Positions 1 through 10,925 of a stretch of DNA of 64,000 nt are shown one piece after another. The notes beneath the pieces are model-generated. The model made no database searches and had not been told where the DNA came from. It worked only from the letters and a program-made list of their open reading frames with translations. Position 1 is the stretch's first letter; each line of letters opens with the position of its first letter. A program made the position numbers and the translations under genes. This stretch comes from Aphrocallistes beatrix (Eukaryota > Porifera > Hexactinellida > Sceptrulophora > Aphrocallistidae): assembly GCA_963281255.1 (NCBI GenBank), contig OY725497.1:3960968-4024967 (forward strand), written 5' to 3'.

Positions 1-156
1 GTTCTGTTCCTGCGGCAGATTCGAAACCAACTCGTCCACCCCGACTGGCTTAGAGCCAGGGGGCGTGGGGAGGGAGCTGTGGTGCTTCGAAGAGAAATCT
101 AAGCACCATTTGTGTTTCCTTTGAGAGCTGGTGTGACGAGATTTGGAGCTAGACAT
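1..156 (-). CDS. 5' end of an unrecognised gene, cut by the window edge
   Basis: An ATG (reverse strand, 156-154) opens a frame of 52 codons that runs without a stop off the left edge. The peptide begins MSSSKSRHTSSQRKHKW and is rich in Ser, Lys and His, so it looks like a disordered N-terminus. I recognise no domain. The open frame is too short to be decisive; its GC-rich, codon-like composition compared with the AT-rich DNA beside it supports coding. Confidence 0.4.
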   Translation of the reverse strand, partial: MSSSKSRHTSSQRKHKWCLDFSSKHHSSLPTPPGSKPVGVDELVSNLPQEQN

Positions 157-557
157 TAAATCGCTCGTAAAACTAAGCTACTATGAATGCTATGCTGTTA
201 AAATCAATTGAAATAATATAACATTCCTCTACGAGTAATTACTCTCATTCACTGTGATTTTTACTGCAAAGTATTGCAATGGATGCCAATTGGTCCTAGG
301 AATAATCTCGTGGTTTACTCCCTTAATGTTACATCACCATGAATCTTCAAAATCCGAGAGAATACAGAAGTAAAACACGGATTAGATAATATTACAAAGT
401 GTTTAGAAAATATGAATACTACTCTGCAAATAACAAACTAAAGCATTCTCATGTCCAGGATGCTATGTAATACACATAGGCGTTGATTCCTATCTACTTC
501 TAAGTGATAATTATAAATTTAAGTGTTCAATTATTGTAAATTATTGACTCTATAGAG
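157..557. other. intergenic, no feature seen
   Basis: AT-rich spacer between the partial left-edge gene and the 3' end of the caspase-like gene. I see no open frame or repeat structure in it. Confidence 0.5.
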
Positions 558-1679
558 CTAAGTGTTCTGATCTAGATCAGAAATTCCATCTGATTCAAGT
601 GGACCTTGCGTTTCATTTGCAGAATTTTCGTCTTGAGTTAGACTAGCTGGATTTGTTTGGTATTTAGAAGCTTGACTTGGTGTTGCGGGATCTTCTTTTC
701 CAACTGCTGCTGGTATGATAGAACTTTGTTCTGAATTTTCCTGAGAAAAGCAGACATCTTCCATCGATTTTTTTCCAGATTCTGGTTGGCTAACCTCAGA
801 AATAATATCTTCTTTCTCACTGTGCTGGTGCGCTCTGCTCTGTACTTTTTGCTTCAATCGTGGTGGAAATACCAACAACCTATCTAGAGTAGTGGTGACT
901 TCTGGACATTGTGTAACAGGGTTCTCTTCACTCCCAGCAATTTCATAAATCTTAATTTTAACTTCGTATGTGAATCTTGTCATAAAGGACTGAAAATCCA
1001 TGTTTCTTCCATATTCCTTGAATGCTTGGCAGAATTCCTGGATTGCGAATGATCCAGATTCAGTACCTCGAAGAGAAGCGATACTCCATCCACAAAAGTT
1101 AACTGTAATGAAGTCGGACCAGCATGAAGCTACCCTCAGCTTAGGGTCTAAGTTAGGCTCTCCATCCGAATCAAGACCGTCTGTTTCTATTTGTTCTTGG
1201 AACATGGGATATGCAATCTCCTTTCTTTCTTTACCATCCTTTAGAGTCCTGCAACAGTTAAATAAAAACATCTTCGGTTTGCCAATTAGGAATTTGCAAC
1301 TCTTACCACTGAAGAATGTCTTTATCATGGAAAATGGGAAGATCTTCATATCGGAGGTACAGATGCCTTGCTCCGTTCCATGAGAAGAGATAGCCATAAC
1401 AAAAGTCTGATCTTTCTCCTCAATCTGTGGCACCTTAGACTTAAGAGTCCTCTTGCCAGATAATAAGCTCATAAGTTGGAACATGTCTTTCCATTTCAGG
1501 TCTTGGTAAACATGAACATCTAAAGAAAACTCTTCCTCCAGTAATTTTTTCAGAGATTCCACTTCTTTTTCTGCCCCCTTTCTTGTATACTTTTCGTCAG
1601 TGAACTTTTCGTTGACAATTACAATACCAATCCCACATTTGCCTTGACTGTTATCCAATTGATATCTATATCTCTCCAT
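558..1679 (-). CDS. caspase-like cysteine protease (peptidase C14)
   Basis: Intronless 373-residue protein. The catalytic domain starts almost at the N-terminus, with no CARD or DED prodomain, as in effector caspases. The catalytic His lies in ISSHG (H100) and the nucleophile in FNCCRT (C143), a diverged form of the caspase QACRG box. The large/small subunit linker contains IETDG (D167), a classic caspase activation-cleavage motif. The small subunit keeps the S1-pocket-like SLRGTESGSFAIQEFCQAF. Unusually, about 100 residues rich in Ser, Gln and Glu follow the domain, where typical caspases end. Caspases are Asp-specific proteases of apoptosis and inflammation. Activity is likely because both catalytic residues are present, but the altered box could change specificity. 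Confidence 0.85.
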   Translation of the reverse strand: MERYRYQLDNSQGKCGIGIVIVNEKFTDEKYTRKGAEKEVESLKKLLEEEFSLDVHVYQDLKWKDMFQLMSLLSGKRTLKSKVPQIEEKDQTFVMAISSHGTEQGICTSDMKIFPFSMIKTFFSGKSCKFLIGKPKMFLFNCCRTLKDGKERKEIAYPMFQEQIETDGLDSDGEPNLDPKLRVASCWSDFITVNFCGWSIASLRGTESGSFAIQEFCQAFKEYGRNMDFQSFMTRFTYEVKIKIYEIAGSEENPVTQCPEVTTTLDRLLVFPPRLKQKVQSRAHQHSEKEDIISEVSQPESGKKSMEDVCFSQENSEQSSIIPAAVGKEDPATPSQASKYQTNPASLTQDENSANETQGPLESDGISDLDQNT

Positions 1680-2201
1680 TCAAATTGATTGCCGAACCAC
1701 TTTAATTCAATTGCTAAATTATAATATATATTTTAGCCAAATAATCCCAATACCGTCGTGAATTTCAGTATCATCCCAAATGAACTGTACTCTCACAGTG
1801 CCATTTTAAGTCACAACTAAGGGGTTATAGTTTATCATACTTGCAAACCATTCGAGTCCCTGGATTCAACTTAATATCCAGGACCCCCATATATGTACTC
1901 GAGATTTTTTATGTGTAATAAAGGTGGAAAATATGTATATTCTGCTTCAAGAATCGTAGAAACATGGCTAAATTAGTTGTTTTTTAACGAATAAAATATA
2001 CAAAGTGACTAACATCCCGGGGATTTCTAAAGAAGTATGATATATACAAGTAGATTGTCTATTAGTTTTTAGCGCATATGTCCTTTATTAAAATTAAACA
2101 GTCTGAAAACATGTATCTGAATACAACATTGCTCTACTGTCTCCTGTCCTAGCAACATCCATTCTTTCCGATTCTCTCCTCGCCACACACCCTCCTAGCT
2201 C
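1680..2201. other. intergenic, no feature seen
   Basis: AT-rich spacer between the caspase-like start and the CCDC25 stop. It should contain the caspase promoter and the CCDC25 3' end. I see no gene or clear repeat. Confidence 0.4.
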
Positions 2202-2902
2202 CTACATGAAGTTGTCTTCATAATCTTGGTAGTTCGCAGCTAGCTCTTTGTTCGTCTCCATCTTGCTCGGGTCCATCAGAGTCTTGTAGGATTTCACTTC
2301 CTTCTCGAGGGCTCTCTCTTTCAGTCTCTCCTTCTCTCTCTGCTTCTCTTCTTTCTGAATCCGCTTCATTTCTCGCTGCTCCGCCTCGTCTCTGTCATCT
2401 CTCAGCGATTTCAAGTCGGGCTTGGACTGTTTCCTGGTCTTATCCAGTCGCTTCACAACTTCACTCCTCTTTTTCACAGTTACATATCTCAGATCTGATT
2501 TCGTGTGAAACCCCACTTGTCCCACCTCCATATCAGCTGTTTTCTTAAGATTAGACCAAGGCGTGTAGACGATCTAAATGGAGAGAATTAAAAACGGAGA
2601 ACGAAAGAAAGTCAAAACTAATTTCAAACTTTCCCAACCTTTAGACTCTCCTGTTTGCATCCACTAATGCTGTTAGCCTTAGTAAGCTGGGCGCAGTCCT
2701 CCACCACCTCCAGCGGGATGTCATCCAGCCCCATCCCCACCGGAAGTCGCAGGTAGACGTGTGCGGAGGAAACCCCGTCCGCATGGAACCAAACATCCTC
2801 AGGAAACCCGTACCGAATCAGCTCTTCATTAATGAACTTGTCTTCTCCCATGTAGATGGTGAGGGGAGGGTTGAACAGTTCGCAGATGAAGTAATACACC
2901 AT
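2202..2902 (-). CDS. CCDC25: CCDC25 (NFACT-R/DUF814 domain coiled-coil protein)
   Basis: Two exons, 2639-2902 and 2202-2573, joined in phase 0 across a 65-nt intron (donor AAG|GTTGGG, acceptor TTTAG|ATC), give 211 residues; human CCDC25 has 208. The N-terminal NFACT-R (DUF814) domain has family blocks such as YMGEDKFINEELIRYGFPED, VWFHADGVSSAHVYLRLP and DCAQLTKANSISGCK. The junction restores the family motif VYTPWSNLKKTADM. The C-terminal half is a basic/acidic coiled coil, and the protein ends DEDNFM-like in the way of the family. The family relates to the RNA-binding module of NEMF/Rqc2; human CCDC25 is also reported as a DNA-binding membrane sensor. Orthology is clear; the cellular role here is inferred. 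Confidence 0.93.
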
Positions 2903-3158
2903 TCTCTACTAACGGATATTAATAATCGAATTATTCTAGTTTGATCTGTTTCCAAATTAAGAAATCAACTCCGCTTATAAACTACTAAATGTGAGTGATA
3001 AAAATATGTGAGATATTATCCAATACAGTTACAAAATAAATACTGGACATCTTAAAAGGTTACAGACACTGAATCTGAATCTTATTCAAATACACAATAC
3101 TAGCTAACTAGATAGCTAGTTAGCTAGAGAGCTCATTAGCTAGTTAGCTGGTTGCTAG

Positions 3159-6100
3159 CTAGGTCGATTGGTTGGAGAAGATCCTAGTCTCGCGATTCCG
3201 GCCGGCGGTAACCAGTGCGGTCCCGCAGTACAGAGGCATCCGATTAGGGTCGGCAGGGTCGTTAGGCATCGAGATGAGAAAGGTGGAGAGGGAAACTTTC
3301 GAGTTGGCGAGCGGCTGATCTGCGATGGCCCGCGTCAAAGTGAAGTTGTCGGCTTCCGGGCCGACAGAGGAGGCGAGGAGGCTGGTGACACTGGCGGGCC
3401 GAGTGGCCATGACGATCCTCTCTCTGCGCCTCCGAACGCGCGCCTGTCTGAACTCGATCTGCTTCTTGATGTGCCAGGCCAGCAGGATGAGCACCATGAT
3501 GATGAAGAAGATGAGCACCACGCTGAGAAACACCAGCACAGCCACTATCAGGGGAACCTCCTCAGCGGTCAGGTCCACCGTGACCATGAACGGGTAGGAG
3601 ATGTTGGAGAACTCGAAGAAGATGAAGTCATTGTCCGTCTCTAGGTCGTCCGCTGTGATCTGGTACTTGACAGAGCCTGTGTATACCTGGTAGCTCGGGT
3701 AGTCGCCGGTGTTGATCACGCCTTCATTCGCGACTAGAAGCACCAACGCATCCAGCCTCCTGAGTTCGTACAGCTCCCCGAACGCCTCGACTATCAGGTT
3801 GGACGTGTTCTGCTGTAGCTTCTGCAGCAACTCCGCGCGCACCTCAGCACTCAGCTGGTCCCACACGGCGGAGAGAGAGTTCATGATGTCCTTCTCTCGG
3901 TCCACTGCCCGGTAGATGTGGACGAACGCGTATGCATTTGGGTAGCCACTGAGGCTGAGTACCATATTCACTTGCTCCTGCCCGGACACCTGTGTCATGA
4001 ACAGCATGGTCTTAATGTAGCGGCCATTAGACCTGTATACCATCACCGTATCCGCATCCTGGTACAGGTAGCAGCTGGTGTTCACTGTCCCATTGTATTC
4101 GCAAAGGTCGCACTGAGGACCTACACCACAGTAATGCAATCGTTAAACTATTAAACATTCCAACTGACTATACCATAGGTATTTTTTCTTCAATTAAGAT
4201 TTGTATATAAAATACAAAGAGTCAGAATATTTTATTCGTACTTAGTAAATGCAAAAAGATGTCAAGTGGGGAAACGAACTTTCGAGTTTCGATCGATCGA
4301 TTGTTCGAACAAAATAATAACTTTATTAAACTAGCTTGTATAGAATCCTACCAGTCACTCCGTAAGCATTGCAATCACAGATCCCATCCGAGGGGTCACA
4401 CCTAGCACCGTACTTTTCGGAGCATTGGCACGGAGAACAGGTGCCCCCATTCCTGGAGTCTCCGTAGAACCAAGAAGCGCACGTCTCACAGTGCTCCCCT
4501 TGAGTGTTGTTCTTGCACCCCACACACTGAATCGAGGAATCGTTACAGTAGCTGTGTCCGTTGCACTGGCAAAGAGGACAGTCGAAGTAGTGCCAGGTGA
4601 AGTTGGAACACGAATCGATGTGAGTGGGAGCTGCTAAGGAGCCTGCATTGATTGTACAATAAATATAGAACATTAAAATTAAATAGAGAACAGAGAGAAC
4701 TCACCATCTATGCACCGTCCAAGCCCTGTGGAGTGCGTGGAGCACCAACCGCATTTGTAATCGAATTCACACTCATCACAAGTTTTATAAGCAGAGCAGC
4801 GGTCTGGGGAGCTGACGCTAGAGCAGTTCCCCTTGTCATTGGTCCAAATCAAACATTGCCCATAGGGGAACTGTACCGGGTAGTCGCTGGTCACACATCT
4901 CTCCTGGGAGGGGCAGTAGAGGCACCCCGCTGAACAATCTTCACAAGAGAGAGAACCACAGCCTAGTGCACAGGAGCTCGATGTGTCATTGAATTCTCTA
5001 TAGAATCAAATATATAACAGACGTATGAAGAACAGTTTGAATTATTAACAAACCTTATCTTACACTCCCCATTTCCCCAGACGCAAGTAGGCCTGACTTG
5101 ACACTCCCAACAGTTGGATAGGAAACTACAGCCGTTATCCTGTTGCGGGCAGAGGGAATTAGCTTGTGTGGAGCTGTTTCGAGAGGAATTAGGATTCACA
5201 CTGGTAGCTGTAGGCTGACATAGGGTAACATCCCACTCACAGGAAGAGTCCGCTAGGCACTCGGTACAAGACAGGTGTTGACACCTGATCTTATCTGAAC
5301 AGGTGCTGGAGTTGAAGAGAGAGGAGAAGTCGGGCAGATGGAGGGATATGAGGTCACTGAAGAGAAGAGCTTGGTTGTAGCCTCCAAAGAGGAGTGCGGT
5401 ACGTGGGGCATACGCGGTGAGGGAGTGTCCCTGTCTCAGATCGAAGGCAGCCTGCGACAGACTGTCGACCTGGTGCCAGCGTCCGCACTCCAAGTCGTAA
5501 ACAAATGTCTAGAATGTGAAGAATTCTTGATTAACTTGCTCAGTCGAGTAATACAGAAAATAAGTCGAACTTACTGATGCGAATCCGCACACACCCTGCC
5601 ATGCTCTGTAGCCACCGGTAACCAGGAGGTAGCTGTCGTTAATCAGAACCATCGCGTGTTGATACACAGTGCCTGAGAAGGAGTTGGAGGGGAAATAGAG
5701 CCAGCTGTTCGAGTCTGGTTTGTAGGCGTATAGAGTGGGAGGGTCGTCACGATTCGGAATCCTACTCCCGTATATGAAGACGATGTTGTACAGTGGAGAG
5801 TAGGCACTGGATGAGTACACCTGTGGAGATTTCAGAACAATTATAGCAGACTGACTTGAGCAGATTCATGTTCAACGTTATTTATTGATACCATGGGGGC
5901 GCAAGTGTTGGGCACAGGTGGGACACAGCCTATTTAAAGAAGGGCACACATTGCTAGAAAACGCTTTTTTTATAGTTGTTGTCTTTTTCACGGTGCAATT
6001 TGGATATCAGTCCAGAAGCAGAAAGAGCGAAGCTTTCACATTTTTGGACGCTTTGTCATGATCGTATATTCCGTAAAAATTGAGTGTGTCCCACTTGGCT

Positions 6101-7520
6101 CCACGCGCCACTGCTTGATACCAATGTTGAGTGAAAACTTACAAGTTTGTCATGTATATCGAATGGTGGAGAGGTGCTGGGGTATACCCACCGGTCGCTC
6201 TCGATTAGATATTCCTTGGGGTGTAATAGGTTTGCCTGATCCTTGCTCTGTCCGAAAAATACAAGCATTCTGCCCCCTGGAACTATCTCAGTTACATGGC
6301 CAGTGGATGGCAGGGTATTATTAGAAGAAGGGATGTACGTCCATGTCATGGAGGTTAGGTTTAAACGCCAGAGTTGGTTAGTGATTTCATTTCTGACTCC
6401 TTCCTTCCCATAAGAGATGATTGTACCTCCGTACACAAACATGGCGTCCTTGTAGAGTACAGAGCTGTGGCCATAGCGAGGAGCGGGCCAAGGACCTGAG
6501 GGGGGGCCGGGAGTGACAATCTCCCAATCTTCTGATGGAAGACAGCGCCTATAAATAATTGAATATCTAACGAGCTCTAAATCAACAAACAACACTCGCT
6601 CCCTAAACAAAATTCTCACTCAATAGACAGCAGTGCTAACCTGAATACAGAATAGTAGTATTTCGGAATGTCGAACTGAGACTCAAAAGTGTACCCTCCA
6701 TACAGGTAGATGCACCCCGAGTAGAGGACAGCAGTGTGTCCAGCTCTGGGCAGCGGGGGGCGGCTTGAGGTGAGCGTTGTAGACACAATTCTATCCTGTG
6801 GCACTGTTGCATTTCTGCTGCATTGGGAGAATAGAGTGTCGTTGTAGAGGTAGCAGGTTTGGTTGCAGTCAGTGTAGCAGGCGCCTGAGTTTAAAGAGTC
6901 TGTTTGAGTGAGTGGGGGAATGGAAGAGTAAGAGATGTTAAACCCTGAAGAGCGAGCATCTGCATCCGTGAGGAAGAGCATTAGAAGTCTAGAAGAACTG
7001 CTCACCACCTACAAGTTTATCAAGAAAACTTCGGTTAAGAGCAAGTGTGAGAGGAAATACGTATCAAATACCAGTCAGGAATATGATTGCCACCAGGATT
7101 TCAACCCTTCATCAACATGAACTAATAGTACTTCTATTTTGATACCATGGGGTTCGCAATAAAAATTCTAAATATAATTAACCACACCTGTAGCTTGGAG
7201 AGTTCTCCTATCCCATTCATGTTGACCTGATCCCCTGAGAGAGACAATAGTTTAGGGTGTTGAAGACTGTCTCCGTCAAAAATATTGAAGTAGTCCCATC
7301 CGCATTCCAGATGGAGTTCATTGAATGTCAGTCGGATACGTCGGTTAGTGTTGAGTTGGATTATGAACATGCACGACTCTTTATCTGTGTAATCACCTTC
7401 TCCGTCTGTGATGATCCCAGAATCGTTTGTTAGGAGAGCTCTCGACCCGCAATATCCAGCACGCAGTGGCAGAGGCAGAGAAAAGAATAGCAGTAACGAG
7501 ATCAGAGACAGATAATACAT
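3159..7520 (-). CDS. attractin/MEGF8-type CUB-kelch-PSI-laminin-EGF membrane protein
   Basis: Eight exons (7188-7520, 6641-7008, 6143-6548, 5575-5820, 5054-5508, 4705-4997, 4352-4642, 3159-4120) stay in frame at every junction and give 1,117 residues. Order: signal peptide (LLLFFSLPLPLRA), CUB domain (CGSRALLTNDSG through LFLTDADARSSGFNISYSS), kelch propeller repeats (RAGHTAVLYSGCIYLYGG, APRYGHSSVLYKDAMFVYGG, QHAMVLINDSYLLVTGGY), several Cys-rich PSI repeats, two laminin-type EGF modules (CQCNGHSYCND, CSPCQCSEKYGARCDPSDG), a single transmembrane helix and a basic tail containing MATRPASV. That tail matches the MASRP motif of attractin, ATRNL1 and MEGF8, which in vertebrates contacts MGRN1-type ubiquitin ligases. 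I see no C-type lectin domain, which vertebrate attractin carries, so attractin versus MEGF8 is unresolved. Confidence 0.88.
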
Positions 7521-8519
7521 CCTGCTAGCAGTGTATTTTCACACATCATGAATAGCATTTATATACAGTAATTACTTTACAATTATTTTATAATTATTTT
7601 TATAATTATTTTATAATTATTTTATAATTATCCTTACTATTGCAATTCTATTGTGTGTATGTGTGTAATTCACACATACATATCTGTAACGAATCGATTG
7701 AAAAAACTGCCTGGCACAGAAAGCTGATTTTTGGCATGTGGGAGTCTTTTCGCTATGGCTCCACTAAGTTCTGACCTCAGACGAAAATGTCGACTCATCA
7801 TGGAATTATGACGTTATCATCATCTTTTTTAAAAAATCATTAGAAATTTCAGTTTTCCGACTATCACTCAGCCATTTTAGGTGACAGAAGGCTGAAATTT
7901 TAATAGAATGTGTATATTAATATATCTCACATATGATACAACTCTCATAAAAAATTTATGACTCATCACTCTGCTATGATATCATCATTACGCATCAAAG
8001 ATTAAAAAAATTGTGATTTTTCGAGTGATATGGATTATAACAGTAAAACAGGCATATTTAGGTATGTTATCCACCTTATAATTAATCAATGTGAGCCTAG
8101 GGCCTCCGGGGGACACATTGTCCGCTAGCCGCGCAGTACAAGCAAGCGAAGCGCAGTTGTTTTTATAATAATTTTACGCCTTGTTCATTTTTTTTTTGTT
8201 TAATTAATAAATTCGAATCCGGACAGAATCCAAAAAGGTGGATTCACTGCATCTCTAATTATATAGATACAATAAATGCAGGGAAATTAATTACGTTCAA
8301 AATCAAACTAAATTCCAATTGAAATCACAATAATTAATGTTATAATCAGTCCAAATCAATAGCAAAATCCTAATGAACTGATATGGATTAGGCGTTTAAC
8401 TCAATAACAAAAATATTGATCAATCCGGTCCCTATTCTAAGTACTGACAAAATAACTAAACTAAAACTGTGTTCACACATACACACAAACACTCTGGAAT
8501 CGAGCACAAGCTCGAGTGA
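7521..8519. other. intergenic with AT-rich repeats and a dispersed repeat copy
   Basis: Between the attractin-like start and the first annexin 3' end. It holds short AT-rich tandem motifs (about 7575-7630) and a near-full-length copy of the hairpin-headed dispersed repeat at 7682-8160, described separately. No open frame is seen. Confidence 0.6.
7682..8160 (-). repeat. hairpin-headed dispersed repeat, copy A
   Basis: About 480 bp matching, in inverse orientation, the repeats at 47818-48285 and 51144-51650. Shared blocks include the ATCTGTAACGAAT-CGATTGA end, GCATGTGGGAGTCTTTT, GTCGACTCATCATGGAATTA and TTGTCCGC inside the GC-rich head. This copy is the most diverged: one CRE-type palindrome reads TGACGTTA and another TGATATCA, but ATGACTCATCA (an AP-1-type core) is kept. 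Confidence 0.85.
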
Positions 8520-10280
8520 CTAGTCATCTCTCACGAGAGCAATCAACAGGCGCTTGTAGTCTCCAGAGGTGTCTCCCTTGATCATGGTAGAGAGGGACTT
8601 CTTGTACATCTTCATAAACTCGTTCTTTATCTCAATCATATCAACTTCACACCTGGACACAACTATCCTGATGAGTGCTTCGTCATCAGTTCCTGCCCCC
8701 TTCATACTCCTGTACAGTCGTTCTGCAAAGAAGGAGGGGGGGTTTTGTACGACCTTCACGACAGCCTTCATCCCCATCTTGAGATCGCCCGACATCTCCC
8801 TATCGATTGAGTTCAAAATGTCCCGATGTGCCAGTCTCGCGTAAGCATCAAAGGTTGCTCTGAGCTGAGGGAAACTTCTGAGAGCTAGCACCTGGTTAAA
8901 TCTTGACTCGTCAGTACCCCACCTCTTTTCTCCGGCATCGTGAAGATCCTTCGCTTCTTTCTCAGCTTTCGCCGTATCAACTGTAGTTGTCGTTTCTCGG
9001 ACACCCTGACACAGAGAAACCAACAGCCGCTTAAAGTGTCCGCTGGTCTCCGACATGAGATCCTTCTCCAAGTCTCGGGAGAACAGTGTCCTGTAGCGAG
9101 TCTTCATCTCGTATATCTGTTCATTGGAACTAGCAGTCAGAATCTCTATCAGAGCCTCTTCATCGGTTCCTACCCCTTTCATGGCCCCTCTTAGACTTCT
9201 GCAGAGGTAATCAACTGTTGGATCGAACAAAGCCACCACGCAATCTTCCAAGTTACCACTCAACTCAGATTTGAGGTCACGGACCAGGTCTTTACCAAAC
9301 AGAACTTTGAATTTCGTCTTTATTTCCACTCTCTGTGCGTTGCTTCTATTCGAAATCAAATTAATAATAGCTTTTTCGTCCGTTCCAAGCCCTTTCATTG
9401 CGGTTCTTAACACCTGTGCGTCTGCTTCAGAATCAAAAGGGTGCGCGGGTACAACTGTTCCGTGTGTGGTAGTAGCAGGAGTTGGTGCTACCGGAGTAGC
9501 CCCATAGGGGGCAGCTCCAGGTGGTGCTTGTGCGTGTCCGCCCGCTGGATACCCAGCGGGCTGAGAATAGCCAGGAGTGTTGCCGGCTACTGGGGGTTGA
9601 GCGGGATAGCCGGAGGGCGGGGCAGTCTGAGGGTATCCAGTTTGAGCGGGATAGCTTGGCGCCTGGGCGGTGTATCCAGATGGTGGCGCCTGTGCAGGAT
9701 AACCGGATGCTGGGCCCTGTGCGGGATATCCTGGTGCTCCTGTTTGGGCGGGATATCCTGGTGCTCCCGTTTGGGCGGGATATCCTGGTGCTCCCGTTTG
9801 GGCGGGATATCCTGGTGCTCCTGTTTGGGCGGGATATCCTGGTGCTCCTGTTTGGGCGGGATATCCCGGTGCTCCCGTTTGGGCGGGATATCCTGGTGCT
9901 CCTGTTTGGGCGGGGTATCCAGATGGTTGGGCTGGATAACCTTGAGGGGGGTAGCCTTGAGGCTGGGGAAATCCGCCCATCCCAGGCTGTGGAGGATAAC
10001 CAGCAGTTTGCCCAGGCTGCATATCGGGGGGAAGGTAGCCAGTAGGGCCCGGAGCGGGAGGGTATGCAGGCATTCCAGGAATTCCAGACATTCCAGGAAT
10101 TCCAGACATTCCAGGAATTCCAGACATCCCAGGAATTCCAGACATTCCAGGAATTCCAGACATCCCAGGAATTCCAGGCATTCCGGGTTGTCCCGGAAAC
10201 GCGGAGGGCTGACCGCCGTAGTTCATAGCATATGGATCTTGTCCAGCCGGAGGCTGAGGAGGGCCACCACCGTAAGACAT
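8520..10280 (-). CDS. annexin with long Pro/Gly/Tyr repetitive N-terminus (annexin A7/A11 type)
   Basis: Intronless, 586 residues. The C-terminal ~310 residues hold four annexin repeats with type II Ca2+ sites [22 protein letters not shown] and MKGAGTDD. The N-terminal ~270 residues are low complexity: five or more units of IPGMSG, then about eight units of TGAPGYPAQ, then looser GYPAQ variants, all preceded by [19 protein letters not shown]. This layout is that of annexin A7/A11, whose heads are disordered and in A11 drive condensation onto RNA granules and lysosomes. The core binds acidic phospholipid in a Ca2+-dependent way. The neighbouring gene at 10926-11903 encodes a short-headed annexin with a closely similar core, so the pair is a tandem duplication. 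Confidence 0.95.
   Translation of the reverse strand: MSYGGGPPQPPAGQDPYAMNYGGQPSAFPGQPGMPGIPGMSGIPGMSGIPGMSGIPGMSGIPGMSGIPGMPAYPPAPGPTGYLPPDMQPGQTAGYPPQPGMGGFPQPQGYPPQGYPAQPSGYPAQTGAPGYPAQTGAPGYPAQTGAPGYPAQTGAPGYPAQTGAPGYPAQTGAPGYPAQTGAPGYPAQGPASGYPAQAPPSGYTAQAPSYPAQTGYPQTAPPSGYPAQPPVAGNTPGYSQPAGYPAGGHAQAPPGAAPYGATPVAPTPATTTHGTVVPAHPFDSEADAQVLRTAMKGLGTDEKAIINLISNRSNAQRVEIKTKFKVLFGKDLVRDLKSELSGNLEDCVVALFDPTVDYLCRSLRGAMKGVGTDEEALIEILTASSNEQIYEMKTRYRTLFSRDLEKDLMSETSGHFKRLLVSLCQGVRETTTTVDTAKAEKEAKDLHDAGEKRWGTDESRFNQVLALRSFPQLRATFDAYARLAHRDILNSIDREMSGDLKMGMKAVVKVVQNPPSFFAERLYRSMKGAGTDDEALIRIVVSRCEVDMIEIKNEFMKMYKKSLSTMIKGDTSGDYKRLLIALVRDD
9735..9915 (-). repeat. coding minisatellite, 27-bp unit (TGAPGYPAQ)
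   Basis: Inside the first annexin, a 27-bp unit encoding nine residues is repeated about seven to eight times with almost only silent T/C changes, for example GGTGCTCC versus GGTGCTCCC. Near-perfect units imply recent expansion, and copy number is probably polymorphic. Confidence 0.9.
10078..10180 (-). repeat. coding minisatellite, 18-bp unit (IPGMSG)
   Basis: Repeated 18-bp units (CCAGGAATTCCAGACATT on the plus strand) encode the IPGMSG array near the N-terminus of the same annexin. Five or more nearly identical units are present. Confidence 0.88.
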
Positions 10281-10925
10281 TTAATTCCTGGTAATAACTA
10301 AGAATGAGTTGGATTTAGTTATAGCTACGAATAACTACGAAGGTTTTGTACCCCTCGAATTCAAGTATACGTATAAAACAGTAGTAAATTCAATTAATTG
10401 TTTGTTTGTTTTCTACCTAATTCAAAGACAAAACATTGAAAACAACAAATAATCTATTCGAAAATTGAACACAAGAACACTGAATTCATATTTCAATATT
10501 GAAAACATTGGTATGAATTCATTGTTCTGCACAGAAGTTTTCAAAGGCACTAGGAAACAAACGTCTACACCTAGTACCTACATTGTACGTACATGAAGAA
10601 TTGTTGCAGTGCAAATGCAATCTTGATTAAACGTCTGCAATCAAAGCAATTGCGATTGCGCTGCACAGATTTCTAATCAATGAGTAAACAAATTAATTAT
10701 ATATAATAATAATAATAATAATAATAAATATCTCAACATACTAAATGGTATACTAAATTGAACAATTAGCATGACCATGGCATACTACATAATATACTAC
10801 GTAGCAGGAATTGATATGACCTAATAATTATTCGGACAAAAGCTAAATATGAGTTTGAGAGAAACTTCAGGGCACACTTATACAAAAGGGAAGCAAACAC
10901 ACACAAAAGAAACAAACCTATGCAC
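10281..10925. other. spacer between the two annexins; short (TAA)n
   Basis: AT-rich intergenic DNA containing a short TAA microsatellite at about 10705-10727. It should carry the promoter of the repetitive annexin and the 3' end of the second. No other structure seen. Confidence 0.5.

Noticed and set aside
3168-3644. Plus-strand open frame under the attractin-like tail
   Set aside because: Antisense to a well supported exon, with no family-like sequence.
9441-10301. Long plus-strand open frame with Cys/Trp/Ser repeats
   Set aside because: It is the antisense shadow of the annexin minisatellites; repeats keep the opposite strand open.
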